Shown: positions 50,788-59,496 of the stretch, piece after piece
Position numbering within the stretch: position 1 is the stretch's first letter
Layout of the letters: the number at the start of each line of letters is the position of its first letter
Translations under genes and position numbers: made by a program
Notes under the pieces: generated by a model
What the model saw: only the letters and a program-made list of their open reading frames with translations
Told to the model about the DNA's origin: nothing
Databases searched by the model: none
Source of the DNA: JBBROS01 sp965260935
GTDB lineage: Bacteria; Pseudomonadota; Alphaproteobacteria; Acetobacterales; Acetobacteraceae
NCBI GenBank assembly: GCA_965260935.1
Contig: CBDHCB010000003.1
Location: 1 to 64,000, forward strand
Direction of reading: 5' to 3'
Length of the DNA: 64,000 nt

Positions 50788-53700
50788 CGGGTTGTGAGAC
50801 TTGGAACGCCTCTGGCCTGAACCGGCGGGTGCGCAGTGGCCTGAAGCGCTCGCGCGGGGCACCCACGTCTGACCAGAGGTAATCGCCAGTGAGGGCGATG
50901 TGGTCCCACCTCAGCGGGGCGACATGGGACAGCGCCTCGTCGGTGAGCGTGACGCCCTGGCTGCGGACGTAGGCGACGACGCGGCTGAGATACGTGGTGT
51001 TCCAGAGCACGATGGCGTTCACGACCAGGTTCAGCCCGGAGGCGCGGTGGGCCATGCCCTCGGCGGTGCGGTCGCGCAACTCGCCCAGGCGATGGAAGAA
51101 CACGGCCCGCGCCAGCGCGTGCCGGCTCTCGCCCTTGTTGAGATTGCCGTGGCTGCGCCGACGCAGTTCCGGATCGAGCAGCCAGTCGCAGGTGAAGATC
51201 GCGCGTTCCACGCGTCCCATCTCCCGCAGCGCCCGGTGCAGCGCGTTCTGCCGTGGGAAGGCCGCGAGTTTCTTGAGCATGACCGAGGGCGGCACGGTGC
51301 CGGCGCGAATGGAGGCGGCGACCCTCAGCACCTCGGCCCAGTTGTCCTCGACGGCGGGGCGGTTGATCACGCCGCCGAACGCCGCATCAGGCAGATTGTC
51401 GCCCATGCCGCGCTCGGTGACGTAGAGCTTGCGGTCGGCGAGACCGCGGATGCGCGGGGCGAAGCGGTAGCCGAAGGCGTGGGTGAGCGCGAAGATGCTC
51501 TCGACGGCGCCGGCGGTGTCGGTGGCGTGCTCGTGGATCTCGACCGCGCTCTCGTGGTGCATGAGGCCGTCGAGCACGTAGGGCGCTTCGCTGGCTGCGG
51601 CGGCGATGACGCGCGAGTAGTATGAGGCGAAGCGGTCGGAGATGAAGCCGTAGAACACCGAGCCCGGCTCGGAGCCTTGGCGGGCGTTGTAGTCCGACGC
51701 CGCCTCGCCGCGGCCACCGGCGGGGAAGAACTGGCCGTCCGACGACGAGGTGCTGCCCGGCCCCCATACTGCCGCGAACGGCTCGGCGTGCTGGGCGTCC
51801 ACCACGGCGGCGAGCGCGGCCGCGTAGGTTTCAGGACGGACGTGGCGGTCGATCACCAGGTTGAGCTGGTGGATGGTCAGCCCGCGCGAACTCTCGGCCA
51901 TCCGGTCCAGGCCGAGGTTGGTGGCATCGGCCAGGATCGCGCCCATGAGCGCCGGCAGGTCGGTCGCGGCCTCGCCAGTGCGGAAGTGGGTGAAGTGGTC
52001 CGCGAAGCCGGTCCAGCCGTTCACCTCAACGAGCAGGTCGGTGATGCGGATGCGCGGCATCAGGGCGTAGAGCCGTAGGCTCAGCGCGCGGGCGTGGTCC
52101 TGCTGCTCGCGGCGGATCGGGGCGACCTTAAGCCCGGCCTCGGTGATTGAGGCATCCACGAGCTTGCCGGCGGCGCTCGCGGCGAGAACGGCGTCCAGCT
52201 TCTCGCGCAGGACCGCGCCGCGCGCCTCGAGCCAGGCCGCGGCGGTGTCGGGCAGCGCGAGGCCGAGCCGCCCATCGGCGCGCAAGGTGGCGAAGGTGGC
52301 CTGCGGCAGCAGGTAGTCGTCGAATCGGCGGTAGGCGCGGCTGCCCTCGACCCAGACGTCGCCGGCGCGCAGGCGGTCGCGCAGGTGCACGATGACGGCG
52401 ACCTCGTAAGCCTTGGCGTCGAGACCGTCCGGGCCGGCCTTGACCCGCCGGCGCCAGGCGCGACGGAGGAATGTAGTGGGCAGGCGGTTGGGCAGCTTGC
52501 GGCGGCTGCCCCCTTGCAGCTCGCGCAACAGGCCGACCGCGGCGAGCAGCGGGTCGTCTGCACGGTGTGACCGAAGGACGAAGGTCTCGAACAGGACAGC
52601 GGCGACCCGGCGCAGGGAAGTGTGACGACCAACCATCTCCTCAATGCCGTCGCCCGCCTCGTCGCCGCCGACGGCGCCGTCGGCTTCCTCGACGCTTGTG
52701 CTCAGCCGCTCCCAGCCCACTGCCTGCTCGATCGCCTCCGACAGGCTGGCGCCGGCCGTGCGCGCCTCCAGCAGCGCCCGGCCCAGGGTGGCGTGGTCGC
52801 GTGCGACGCAGGCGAGCGCCTTGGCCCGTGCGAGCAGGTTCTGTTCGTGCCGGATGTCGGCTTTGCGCCGGGCTGTCCCGACCAGCTTGTCGAATATCTC
52901 GACGGCAAGGTCGGTCAACGCCGCCTGGCGCTCGATGACGAAGGCGGCGAGGGTGGTAAGCCGCCGCTCGGGGGAGAAGCGCAGCAGTTCGCGCGCGGGC
53001 AGGATGCGCGCCTCACGGGCGAGGACCCCGTAACGGTTGGCGTGGACGGTGCGTCGCCGCTCGTCGTTGATGCCGATGCGGCGCAGCACCTGCAGGCGCG
53101 CGACGACGCCCGCAAGGTTCTTCAGCTTCGGCCCTTCCGGGACCTCGCCGATCCAGCCGTGCAGGGTGCGCCCGTCCTCCGCACGCTTGGTCAACAGGTC
53201 TTCCAGACCGATCCGTGCCTGGTCGGGAAGGTCGCGGATCAGGTCGCGATGGGACTGCCGCCGCGCCCAGGCCCGGCCAGCCAGCGCCAGGCGTTCCACG
53301 AGGGCGGGCGGGGGCACGGTGATACGACGCTCTTTCAAGTCGTCGATCACCGCGCGGGTGATAGGCTCACCTTTGTCCGTGCCTGCCGCGCAGGCTGCGG
53401 CCGCCCGGATCGAAGCGCGGTAGTCCGCCTGGCGCATGGCGCGCAACTCCAGCAGCACCGCGATCTCGCCGGCGTGCTCGCGGCGTGTGCCGTCCCGTCG
53501 GGCATACAGCTCGAACACGGCCGGCTCCACGCCGAGCTGGTCCGCGACGGCCTCAACGACGGTGCCGGGCAGCGCCTCGTCCGGGCGCAACGGGCGGCCG
53601 AGGTCGCGCACGAGGGCGAGCTGCACCGCGAAGCCCAGTCGGTTGTGCGCGCGTCGATGCCGTCGCGCGAGCGCCAGGTCCTCCGGCGCCAGCGCACAAC

Positions 53701-53788
53701 GGCGAAGAGCTTCGTCGCGATCGGTCGGCGGGTCGAACAGGAGGACCCGCGCCTGCGGCGCGAGAAGTTGGACAGACGATGCGGGCAT
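50783..53788 (-). CDS. tnpA: Tn3 family transposase TnpA
   Basis: 1001 residues, the normal size for Tn3 TnpA. N-terminal DUF4158-type DNA-binding region (PPTDRDEALRRCALAPEDLA, RRHRRAHNRLGFAVQLALVR). C-terminal DDE_Tnp_Tn3 domain with HFTHFRTGEAATDLPALMGA, ILADATNLGLDRMAE (Asp), TDTAGAVESIFALTHAFGYR (Asp), FAPRIRGLADRKLYV and NLNKGESRHALARAVFFHRL (Glu). The start Met of PASSVQLLAPQARVLLF fits the family; frames further upstream run into the res region. It should bring about replicative transposition at the 38-bp ends. Confidence 0.95.
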   Translation of the reverse strand: MPASSVQLLAPQARVLLFDPPTDRDEALRRCALAPEDLALARRHRRAHNRLGFAVQLALVRDLGRPLRPDEALPGTVVEAVADQLGVEPAVFELYARRDGTRREHAGEIAVLLELRAMRQADYRASIRAAAACAAGTDKGEPITRAVIDDLKERRITVPPPALVERLALAGRAWARRQSHRDLIRDLPDQARIGLEDLLTKRAEDGRTLHGWIGEVPEGPKLKNLAGVVARLQVLRRIGINDERRRTVHANRYGVLAREARILPARELLRFSPERRLTTLAAFVIERQAALTDLAVEIFDKLVGTARRKADIRHEQNLLARAKALACVARDHATLGRALLEARTAGASLSEAIEQAVGWERLSTSVEEADGAVGGDEAGDGIEEMVGRHTSLRRVAAVLFETFVLRSHRADDPLLAAVGLLRELQGGSRRKLPNRLPTTFLRRAWRRRVKAGPDGLDAKAYEVAVIVHLRDRLRAGDVWVEGSRAYRRFDDYLLPQATFATLRADGRLGLALPDTAAAWLEARGAVLREKLDAVLAASAAGKLVDASITEAGLKVAPIRREQQDHARALSLRLYALMPRIRITDLLVEVNGWTGFADHFTHFRTGEAATDLPALMGAILADATNLGLDRMAESSRGLTIHQLNLVIDRHVRPETYAAALAAVVDAQHAEPFAAVWGPGSTSSSDGQFFPAGGRGEAASDYNARQGSEPGSVFYGFISDRFASYYSRVIAAAASEAPYVLDGLMHHESAVEIHEHATDTAGAVESIFALTHAFGYRFAPRIRGLADRKLYVTERGMGDNLPDAAFGGVINRPAVEDNWAEVLRVAASIRAGTVPPSVMLKKLAAFPRQNALHRALREMGRVERAIFTCDWLLDPELRRRSHGNLNKGESRHALARAVFFHRLGELRDRTAEGMAHRASGLNLVVNAIVLWNTTYLSRVVAYVRSQGVTLTDEALSHVAPLRWDHIALTGDYLWSDVGAPRERFRPLRTRRFRPEAFQVSQPA

Positions 53789-53962
53789 GGGGGTCCAGGG
53801 CAGGAGGCGGCGTCCCGGAAACCTACTCGGGATACCTGGACGGGCCACTCTTTCTGGACGTAGTTTATGGACCCGTTCCGGCGCCAAATCAGCCCGCGGC
53901 CGGGCTCGTCCAGCAACCGCTCGGTTCTGGGACTTAGGCATCACACGGACGAGGATCGCAGC
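53789..53962. promoter_or_regulatory. probable res site and divergent promoters of the Tn3 transposon
   Basis: In Tn3-family elements the res site lies in the gap next to tnpA or tnpR. This 174-bp gap between divergent tnpA and the racemase gene is the only sizeable non-coding space in the transposon, so resolvase binding and both promoters should lie here. Individual res subsites could not be assigned by eye. Confidence 0.5.
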
Positions 53963-54682
53963 GTGCCGCAGCAGGGCGTCATCGGACTGATCGGCGGCAT
54001 GAGCTGGGAGAGCTCGGCCGAGTACTACCGCATCATCAACCAAACAGTCCGCGACCGTCTGGGCGGATTGCGCTCCGCGCGCTGCCTGATGTGGTCGTTC
54101 GACTTCGGCGAGATCGAGGCGCTGCAGCACGCCGGACGCTGGGATGAGGCGGCGGCTTTGCTGATCGACGCAGCGCGGAGATTGGAGCGGGGCGGCGCCG
54201 ACTTCTTCCTAATCTGCACCAACACCATGCATCGCATGGCCGACGAGGTGCAGGCGGCCGTGCGCATCCCGCTGTTGCACATCGCCGACCCCACGGCCGA
54301 GCGCATCCGAGCGCGGGGCGTCCGGACCGTCGGCCTGCTCGGCACGGCGTTCACGATGGAGCAGGACTTCTACAAGGGACGGCTCCAGCACCGGTTCGGG
54401 CTCGACGTGCTGGTGCCGGGCGATGCGGACCGTGCGCTGGTGCATCGGGTGATCTACGACGAGTTGGTGCAGGGCCGAGTTGATCCAGGCTCGCGCGATG
54501 CTTACCGGGCGGTGATCGCGGGCCTGGTCGAGCGCGGCGCCGAGGCCGTCATCCTAGGCTGCACGGAAATCATGCTGCTGGTCGGGCCGCAGGACAGCCC
54601 GATGCCGCTGTTCGACACAACCCGCATCCACGCGGAGGCAGCCGTGGAGCGCGCCCTGTCCGGCGTGCGGCAGAGCGCGTGA
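53963..54682 (+). CDS. aspartate/glutamate racemase family protein (transposon cargo)
   Basis: 239 residues from a GTG at 53963 with GAGG about 8 nt upstream. It shows the two-cysteine racemase pattern: N-terminal IGLIGGMSWESSAEYYRIIN, first Cys in FLICTNTMHRMADEVQ, second Cys in AVILGCTEIMLLVGPQDSPM, and the final LFDTTRIHAEAAVERAL. These cofactor-free enzymes interconvert L- and D-aspartate or glutamate. The gene lies 6 nt upstream of tnpR inside the transposon, so the two are cotranscribed. A longer frame from 53867 has no typical N-terminus. Confidence 0.9.
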   Translation: MPQQGVIGLIGGMSWESSAEYYRIINQTVRDRLGGLRSARCLMWSFDFGEIEALQHAGRWDEAAALLIDAARRLERGGADFFLICTNTMHRMADEVQAAVRIPLLHIADPTAERIRARGVRTVGLLGTAFTMEQDFYKGRLQHRFGLDVLVPGDADRALVHRVIYDELVQGRVDPGSRDAYRAVIAGLVERGAEAVILGCTEIMLLVGPQDSPMPLFDTTRIHAEAAVERALSGVRQSA

Positions 54683-54688
54683 ACGCAC

Positions 54689-55267
54689 GTGCCCGACGTC
54701 ATCGGCTACGCCCGCGTCTCCACCGCCGAGCAGGACCTGGAGGTTCAGCGCCGCCGCTTGCGCGACGAGGCCGGCGCGATCCGCGTGTTCGAGGACGTGG
54801 CCTCGGGCAAGAGCTTCGACCGACCTGGATTGGCAGCGCTGCTGGACTACGCGCGCCCGGGCGACCTGGCGTGCGTCGTGCGCCTCGACCGGCTCGGCCG
54901 CTCGCTCAGGGAACTGCTCGTGACCGTGGAGGGCTTCAAGGCGCGTGGGTTGGGGTTCCGCTCGCTGGAGGAGCGCCTCGACACCGTGTCCGCGTCCGGC
55001 GAGCTGGTATTCCATGTGTTTGGGGCCATCGCGCACTTTGAGCGGCGCCTGATCGTCGAACGTACCCGCGACGGCGTTGCTGCCGCGCGGGCCCGCGGCA
55101 AGCGTCCAGGCCGGCCGCCGCTCGACGAAGAGAAGTTGCAGGCGGCGCTAACCCTGATCCGAGGCGGCTTGTCGCCCAGCACCGCCGCGCGCCAGGTCGG
55201 CCTCGGCCGATCAACGCTCTACCGCGAACTCGCCCTCATGCCGGATGCCCCACAGCCGACCCCTTAG
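54689..55267 (+). CDS. tnpR: Tn3 family resolvase TnpR
   Basis: 192 residues, GTG start at 54689, 6 nt after the racemase. Serine-recombinase catalytic domain: VIGYARVSTAEQDLEVQRRR (Ser in RVST), LACVVRLDRLGRSLRELLVT, FHVFGAIAHFERRLIVERTR; C-terminal HTH STAARQVGLGRSTLYREL after KRPGRPPLDEE. It resolves the cointegrate at res. It differs substantially from the resolvase at 38488, so the two come from separate elements. Confidence 0.93.
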   Translation: MPDVIGYARVSTAEQDLEVQRRRLRDEAGAIRVFEDVASGKSFDRPGLAALLDYARPGDLACVVRLDRLGRSLRELLVTVEGFKARGLGFRSLEERLDTVSASGELVFHVFGAIAHFERRLIVERTRDGVAAARARGKRPGRPPLDEEKLQAALTLIRGGLSPSTAARQVGLGRSTLYRELALMPDAPQPTP

Positions 55268-55300
55268 CGTACACGGCTGCAGAAACTCCTACGCATCCCC
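55263..55300 (-). repeat. Tn3 transposon right terminal inverted repeat
   Basis: On the minus strand it begins GGGGATGCGTAGGAGTTTCT. The resolvase gene ends directly inside it (stop at 55265-55267). Confidence 0.92.
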
Positions 55301-55407
55301 TTTGTGCGACGACTACCCTGTTGTTTCTGCTGGGGTGGCCTGGGTGCCGTACTAACGGTGGTTTGCGCATCAAAATGAGGGTGGCCGTTTTCGGATCTAT
55401 GAGGTGA

Positions 55408-55638
55408 CTGGGCCTTGATCCTTGGCTGAAACGCGCAGCCGACGGCGCCGTCCAGCACATGCAGCGCTTCGCCAAGCGCCTGTCGGCCGACTACGATGCC
55501 GTACGCGCGGCCCTGACGCTGGCCTGGAGCAACGGACCCGTCGAGGGGCAGATCAACCGTTTGAAGACACTCAAGCGCCAGATGTACAGCCGCGCCAGCC
55601 TCGACCTGCTCGAACGAAGGTTCCTGCTCGCAGCATGA
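55408..55638 (+). pseudogene. ISL3 family transposase C-terminal fragment
   Basis: The frame reads LDPWLKRAADGAVQHMQRFA, KRLSADYDAVRAALTLAWSN, GPVEGQINRLKTLKRQMYSR and ASLDLLERRFLLAA before TGA, the last part of an ISL3 transposase with the catalytic Glu in the WSNGxVEGQINRLK motif. An upstream in-frame stop marks the truncation. It has no start codon and is a relic. It lies just outside the Tn3 right end. Confidence 0.8.
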
Positions 55639-55918
55639 TCATCGAAAGTGGCCAAGAACCCACCGAGCGTGAGCCAGGCGCACCCAATAATCCCAGCGAG
55701 CGTGAGCCGGTTCAGGCCGATAAGGTCGCGCCCGGCCGCGGATGGGTGCAAGCCGCTACACGTAGCCCATGTGGGAAAGTCAAGCACCTCCGCCGGGTCT
55801 CCGCCCACCGCTCCTTGGACCGATAACGGCGTGCTCAACTAAGCGTCGCCTTGACCTTCCAAGCTGGAAAACTTCTAGACACTGCACGACCGCCATCGAC
55901 AGCCAGGAGCCGCGCGCC
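55639..55918. other. leader region of the copper-resistance operon and IS end
   Basis: No gene is supported. A direct repeat GCGTGAGCC (near 55667 and 55699) lies just after the ISL3 relic and may be part of its right end. The rest should contain the promoter of the copper oxidase gene at 55919; I could not identify a CopR-type box. Confidence 0.4.
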
Positions 55919-57715
55919 ATGCATCCATCAAAGCCGAACCTGCCTCTCCCGCGCCGCCGCTTCATCCAAGTCGCCCTCGGGGCAGGAGCCGCGATGGCGC
56001 TCCCGGGCCGCGAGGCCGCGGCCGTGCAATCCGGCATCGGCGGCCCTTCTGTCCTGAAGGGCAACGCCTTCGACCTCCGCCTCGACCGCATCGCCGTCAA
56101 CAAGTCCGGCGCGCCCGATTGGGCCAACGCCGTCAACGGCGGCGTCCCCGCCCCAGTGCTGCGCTGGCGCGAGGGCGACGTGGTCACCCTGAACGTCACC
56201 AACAACCTCCCCGAGGTAACCGGCGTTCACTGGCACGGCATCATCCTGCCCAACCCGATGGACGGCGTGCCCGGCCTCGAATTCCCCGGCATCATGCCCG
56301 GCGAGACCTTCACCTACCGCTTTCCCGTCTTGCAGAGCGGCACCTACTGGTACCACAGCCACATGGGCTACCAGGAGAATAAGGGCGCCTACGGCGCGCT
56401 CATCATCGACCCGGCCGGCGAGCCGCTCATCAAAGCCGACCGCGATTACGCCGTGGTTCTGAGCGACTGGCTGGATGGGTCGCCGCTGGTGGTCGAGAAC
56501 AACCTCAAGCGTATGCCCGACTACTACAACTTCAACCGCCGCACGCTCGGCACCTTCGCCGACGACGTGCGGCAGAACGGCCTCGCGGCGACGGTGAAGG
56601 AGCGGGCGGAATGGTCCACCATGCTGATGGACCCGAGCGGCCTGCAGGAGCCCACCGGCCCGGCTTTCACCTACCTCATGAACGGCCTGCGCGCCGACCA
56701 GAACTGGACCGCCCTGTTCCGCCCCGGCGAGCGCGTCCGCCTGCGCTTCATCAACGCGTCCGCCCAATCCACCTACGACGTCAGCATCCCCGGCCTCACC
56801 ATGAACGTCGTCCACGTCCACGGCAACGACGTGGTTCCCGTCCCGGTCGACCAGTTCCGCGTCAACGTGGCCGAGACCTACGACGTCGTCGTGCAGCCGC
56901 GGGACAGCCAGGCCTACACCATCTTCGCGCAGAACTTCACCCGCAGCGGCTACGCCCGCGGCACGTTGGCGCCGCGGCCCGGCATGTCCGCGGCGATCCC
57001 GCCCTTCGATCCCGCCCCGATGCGCAACATGGCCGACATGGGCATGGCGATGATGCCCGGCGAGGTCGCCGCCTCCAACCCGGACCGCACCCGCATCGAC
57101 GGCGTCATGCCCTCCATGCACGGCGTGACCCCGGCGGAAAAGGAGCGGCGCGCCGGCTACCAACCCAAGCTGGGTTTGCCGCCCGAAACCCGCGCGCTCA
57201 AGCCGGGCGTGGAAGCGCAATACGTGCTGAAAAACTCCTTCGCCCGCCTCGACATGCCCGGCGACGGCCTCAACCACCTCACGGGCGAGCGCCGCATCCT
57301 GACCTACGCCGACCTCCGCTCCGTCCACCCCGGCGTGGACCCGCGTCCGCCCACGCGGGAGATCGTCCTTACGCTGACCGGCAACATGGGCCGCTTCATC
57401 TGGGGCTTCAACGGCAAGAAGTTCTCCGAGGTCGGCCCCATCGACGTGACGCTCGGCGAGCGCTTCCGCCTGCGCTTCGTCAACAGCACCATGATGACCC
57501 ACCCGATCCACCTGCACGGCATGTGGATGGAGCTGGAGAACGGCCAGGGCGACCACCTGCCGTACCTGCATACCATCAGCGTGCAGCCGGCCGCGAACGT
57601 CAGCGTGCTGGTGACGCCGGTCGCGACCGGGCAATGGCCGCTGCACTGCCACTTCCTTTACCACTTCGAGGCCGGGATGTTCCGCACGCTCCGCGTCCTG
57701 CCGAAGGCGGCCTGA
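55919..57715 (+). CDS. copA: CopA-type multicopper oxidase
   Basis: 598 residues. A Tat signal (RRRFIQVALGAGAAMALPGR) exports the folded enzyme to the periplasm. Three cupredoxin domains carry all four copper-binding motifs: HWHG (about residue 103), YWYHSHMGY (about 143), MMTHPIHLHGMWMELE (about 525) and LHCHFLYHFEAGMFR (C-terminal, type-1 Cys and Met). Methionine-rich MADMGMAMMPG near 370 is typical of copper-resistance oxidases that oxidise Cu(I). AGGAG lies 11 nt before the ATG. copB follows by 1 nt. Confidence 0.95.
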   Translation: MHPSKPNLPLPRRRFIQVALGAGAAMALPGREAAAVQSGIGGPSVLKGNAFDLRLDRIAVNKSGAPDWANAVNGGVPAPVLRWREGDVVTLNVTNNLPEVTGVHWHGIILPNPMDGVPGLEFPGIMPGETFTYRFPVLQSGTYWYHSHMGYQENKGAYGALIIDPAGEPLIKADRDYAVVLSDWLDGSPLVVENNLKRMPDYYNFNRRTLGTFADDVRQNGLAATVKERAEWSTMLMDPSGLQEPTGPAFTYLMNGLRADQNWTALFRPGERVRLRFINASAQSTYDVSIPGLTMNVVHVHGNDVVPVPVDQFRVNVAETYDVVVQPRDSQAYTIFAQNFTRSGYARGTLAPRPGMSAAIPPFDPAPMRNMADMGMAMMPGEVAASNPDRTRIDGVMPSMHGVTPAEKERRAGYQPKLGLPPETRALKPGVEAQYVLKNSFARLDMPGDGLNHLTGERRILTYADLRSVHPGVDPRPPTREIVLTLTGNMGRFIWGFNGKKFSEVGPIDVTLGERFRLRFVNSTMMTHPIHLHGMWMELENGQGDHLPYLHTISVQPAANVSVLVTPVATGQWPLHCHFLYHFEAGMFRTLRVLPKAA

Positions 57716-57716
57716 G

Positions 57717-58511
57717 GTGAGATGGAAGCGCGCGCTCGCCGCCGTCGCGATGGCGCCCGCTCTGGCCGCCTCGCCGGCGCAGGCGCAGTTGTTTGACTCC
57801 AGCACTTTCACCGGTTCGCAGCTCGGATCGGACACGCTGCACGGCGCCGCGCCGTACGGCAACCCGATCACGGACAACCGGGTCTACGTCCACGGCTTCT
57901 TCGACCAGCTCGAAGGCCGCATCGGCGACGGAACGTACCTGCGCTGGGATGGCCAGGCCTGGATCGGCGACGACTACAACAAGCTCTGGCTCAAGTCCGA
58001 GGGCCGCTACAACCCGGGCAACCGCGGACGCACCGAGGACGGCGACCATGAGTTGCTGTACGACCGTCCGATCGGCCGATACTTCGACGTGCAGGCCGGG
58101 GTGCGGTACGACTTGGACGACAACGCCGGACGCTTGTGGGCGGCACTCGGCGTACAAGGCTTGGCGCTCGGTTTCTGGAACGTCGAGGCGACGGTCTACG
58201 CGAGCGACAACAATCATTACGCGCTGCGGACCAACGCGTCCTACGACCTCTACCTGACGCAGCGCGTCGTGTTGCAGCCGCAATTCGAAACCAACTGGTA
58301 CACGAAGCAGGACCGTGGCCGCAGCGTCGGCGCCGGGTTGTCGGACATCGATATGGGCCTGCGCCTGCGCTACGACGTCACCCGCAAGTTCGCCCCCTAT
58401 TTCGGCGTTGCCTACCAGCGCTGGTTCGGCGGGACCGAGGGCCTGCGCCGCGAACAGGACAGCAAGATCAACGACGTGCGCTTCCTGGTCGGCCTGCGCA
58501 CCTGGTTCTGA
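57717..58511 (+). CDS. copB: CopB outer-membrane copper resistance protein
   Basis: 264 residues, GTG start one base after the copA stop, so translation is coupled. An N-terminal signal peptide (WKRALAAVAMAPALAASPAQ) precedes a beta-rich protein with DNRVYVHGFFDQLEGRIGDG, LWLKSEGRYNPGNRGRTEDG, ELLYDRPIGRYFDVQAGVRY and PYFGVAYQRWFGGTEGLRRE, typical of CopB (PF05275). It should sit in the outer membrane. The short form lacks the long Met/His-rich region of some relatives. Confidence 0.93.
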   Translation: MRWKRALAAVAMAPALAASPAQAQLFDSSTFTGSQLGSDTLHGAAPYGNPITDNRVYVHGFFDQLEGRIGDGTYLRWDGQAWIGDDYNKLWLKSEGRYNPGNRGRTEDGDHELLYDRPIGRYFDVQAGVRYDLDDNAGRLWAALGVQGLALGFWNVEATVYASDNNHYALRTNASYDLYLTQRVVLQPQFETNWYTKQDRGRSVGAGLSDIDMGLRLRYDVTRKFAPYFGVAYQRWFGGTEGLRREQDSKINDVRFLVGLRTWF

Positions 58512-58523
58512 GCCGTCGCCCGG

Positions 58524-58823
58524 TCAGGGCTCGCCGAGCACGTTGCCCGGCTGGTTGCGAAGCGTTCGGCGAAGCTGGCCGCAGGCCGCTGCCAGCCCTT
58601 GCGTCCGGCCAGCAGCCGGGTCCGACACTTGGCGGCATCGGTCAAGCTGCGCCTGCAAGCTCGTGGCCTCACCGCCTTGCACGTAGCTGGACACGCCTGG
58701 CGTGCCGTAGCCAAGGACCGCCGTACCCGTCCGCGGCGAGGAGGAGGCACACGCGCCAAGGCCTAGGGCAAGCCCCAAGGCGACGATGCTGCGAAGCTCC
58801 CGAATACCCAAAGATCCTGTCAC
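58524..58823 (-). CDS. small putative lipoprotein
   Basis: 99 residues. The N-terminus has a lipoprotein signal: ELRSIVALGLALGLGACASS, with lipobox LGAC. The mature part is small and soluble (ATSLQAQLDRCRQVSDPAAG, LAAACGQLRRTLRNQPGN). It is convergent with copB and may belong to the metal-stress region, but its function is unknown. Confidence 0.75.
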   Translation of the reverse strand: MTGSLGIRELRSIVALGLALGLGACASSSPRTGTAVLGYGTPGVSSYVQGGEATSLQAQLDRCRQVSDPAAGRTQGLAAACGQLRRTLRNQPGNVLGEP

Positions 58824-59002
58824 GGCAATTATTCTCCCGGCTCAAACGTCAACGCACGGCGGCTCTGCCCCATGTTGGCATAACTGGACTTATGGGATGG
58901 TGCGGTGCGGCACAAATGCTGCTTTCCGGGCTTGAGTTCGTTCGCGTCGGCATCGTGCCAGGAGGATCGACACACGCTCCGAATGGGCGTGTTATGGCCG
59001 TG

Positions 59003-59455
59003 ATGGCCAAAATCAACATATCCGACGCGCCCCAGACTGAAGGGTCAGACTACCCGCCGCCGTTCGATGAACCCTGCCAGTCCAGGGTGCGGCACGCCTT
59101 GGGCGAGGCGGCCGGGCTGACGCAGTTCGGCGTCAACCTGCAGCGGCTCGCCCCGGGCGCGTGGAGCAGCCAGCGGCATTGGCACACCGACGAGGACGAG
59201 TTCGTCTGGGTCGTCGCCGGCGAGGTCGTGCTGGTCAGCGACTACGCGGAGGAGGTTCTCGGCATGGGGAGCTGCGCCGGGTTCAAGGCCGGCGTGGCGG
59301 AAGGCCACCATTTCCAGAACCGATCCAGCCAGGACGCCTACCTGCTGGAAGTCGGCTCGCGCCGGCCGGAGCGCGACGTGGTGGACTACCCGGACATTGA
59401 CCTGCGCTGGAGCGCGGCGACCGGACAAACCCGCAAGGACGGCCGCCGCTACTGA
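59003..59455 (+). CDS. cupin-domain protein
   Basis: 150 residues with one cupin domain: PGAWSSQRHWHTDEDEFVWV (His, His, Glu), VAGEVVLVSDYAEEVL, and VAEGHHFQNRSSQDAYLLEV (last His). The end RRPERDVVDYPDIDLRWSAA is common in small mannose-6-phosphate-isomerase-like cupins of proteobacteria. An upstream in-frame ATG (58994) is an alternative start. The function is probably a small-molecule isomerase, dioxygenase or sensor; it is not determined. Confidence 0.82.
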   Translation: MAKINISDAPQTEGSDYPPPFDEPCQSRVRHALGEAAGLTQFGVNLQRLAPGAWSSQRHWHTDEDEFVWVVAGEVVLVSDYAEEVLGMGSCAGFKAGVAEGHHFQNRSSQDAYLLEVGSRRPERDVVDYPDIDLRWSAATGQTRKDGRRY

Positions 59456-59496
59456 ATGGCCCAGTGAGATACCGTCACCTCCAGCAAGCGTTTTCT

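Larger units (their letters stand above)
50750..55300 (-). mobile_element. complete Tn3-family transposon carrying an amino-acid racemase gene
   Basis: The 38-bp terminal repeats at 50750-50787 and 55263-55300 (each starting GGGGAT and ending TGTACGCTAAG when read inward) differ at only two positions. Contents: tnpA on the minus strand, then divergently a racemase and tnpR. Total 4551 bp. The 5-bp flanks TTCCA and TTTGT differ, so no target duplication remains; one flank was probably changed by deletion or recombination. The left end truncates the gene at 49459. Confidence 0.93.

Noticed and set aside
55639..55720. CRISPR-like direct repeats near the ISL3 relic
   Set aside because: There are only two imperfect short copies with no regular spacers and no cas genes.
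55928..57877. A 649-codon open frame antisense to the copper oxidase
   Set aside because: It is the mirror of a GC-rich gene with strong codon bias; the copper oxidase on the other strand has all copper motifs and a Tat signal.
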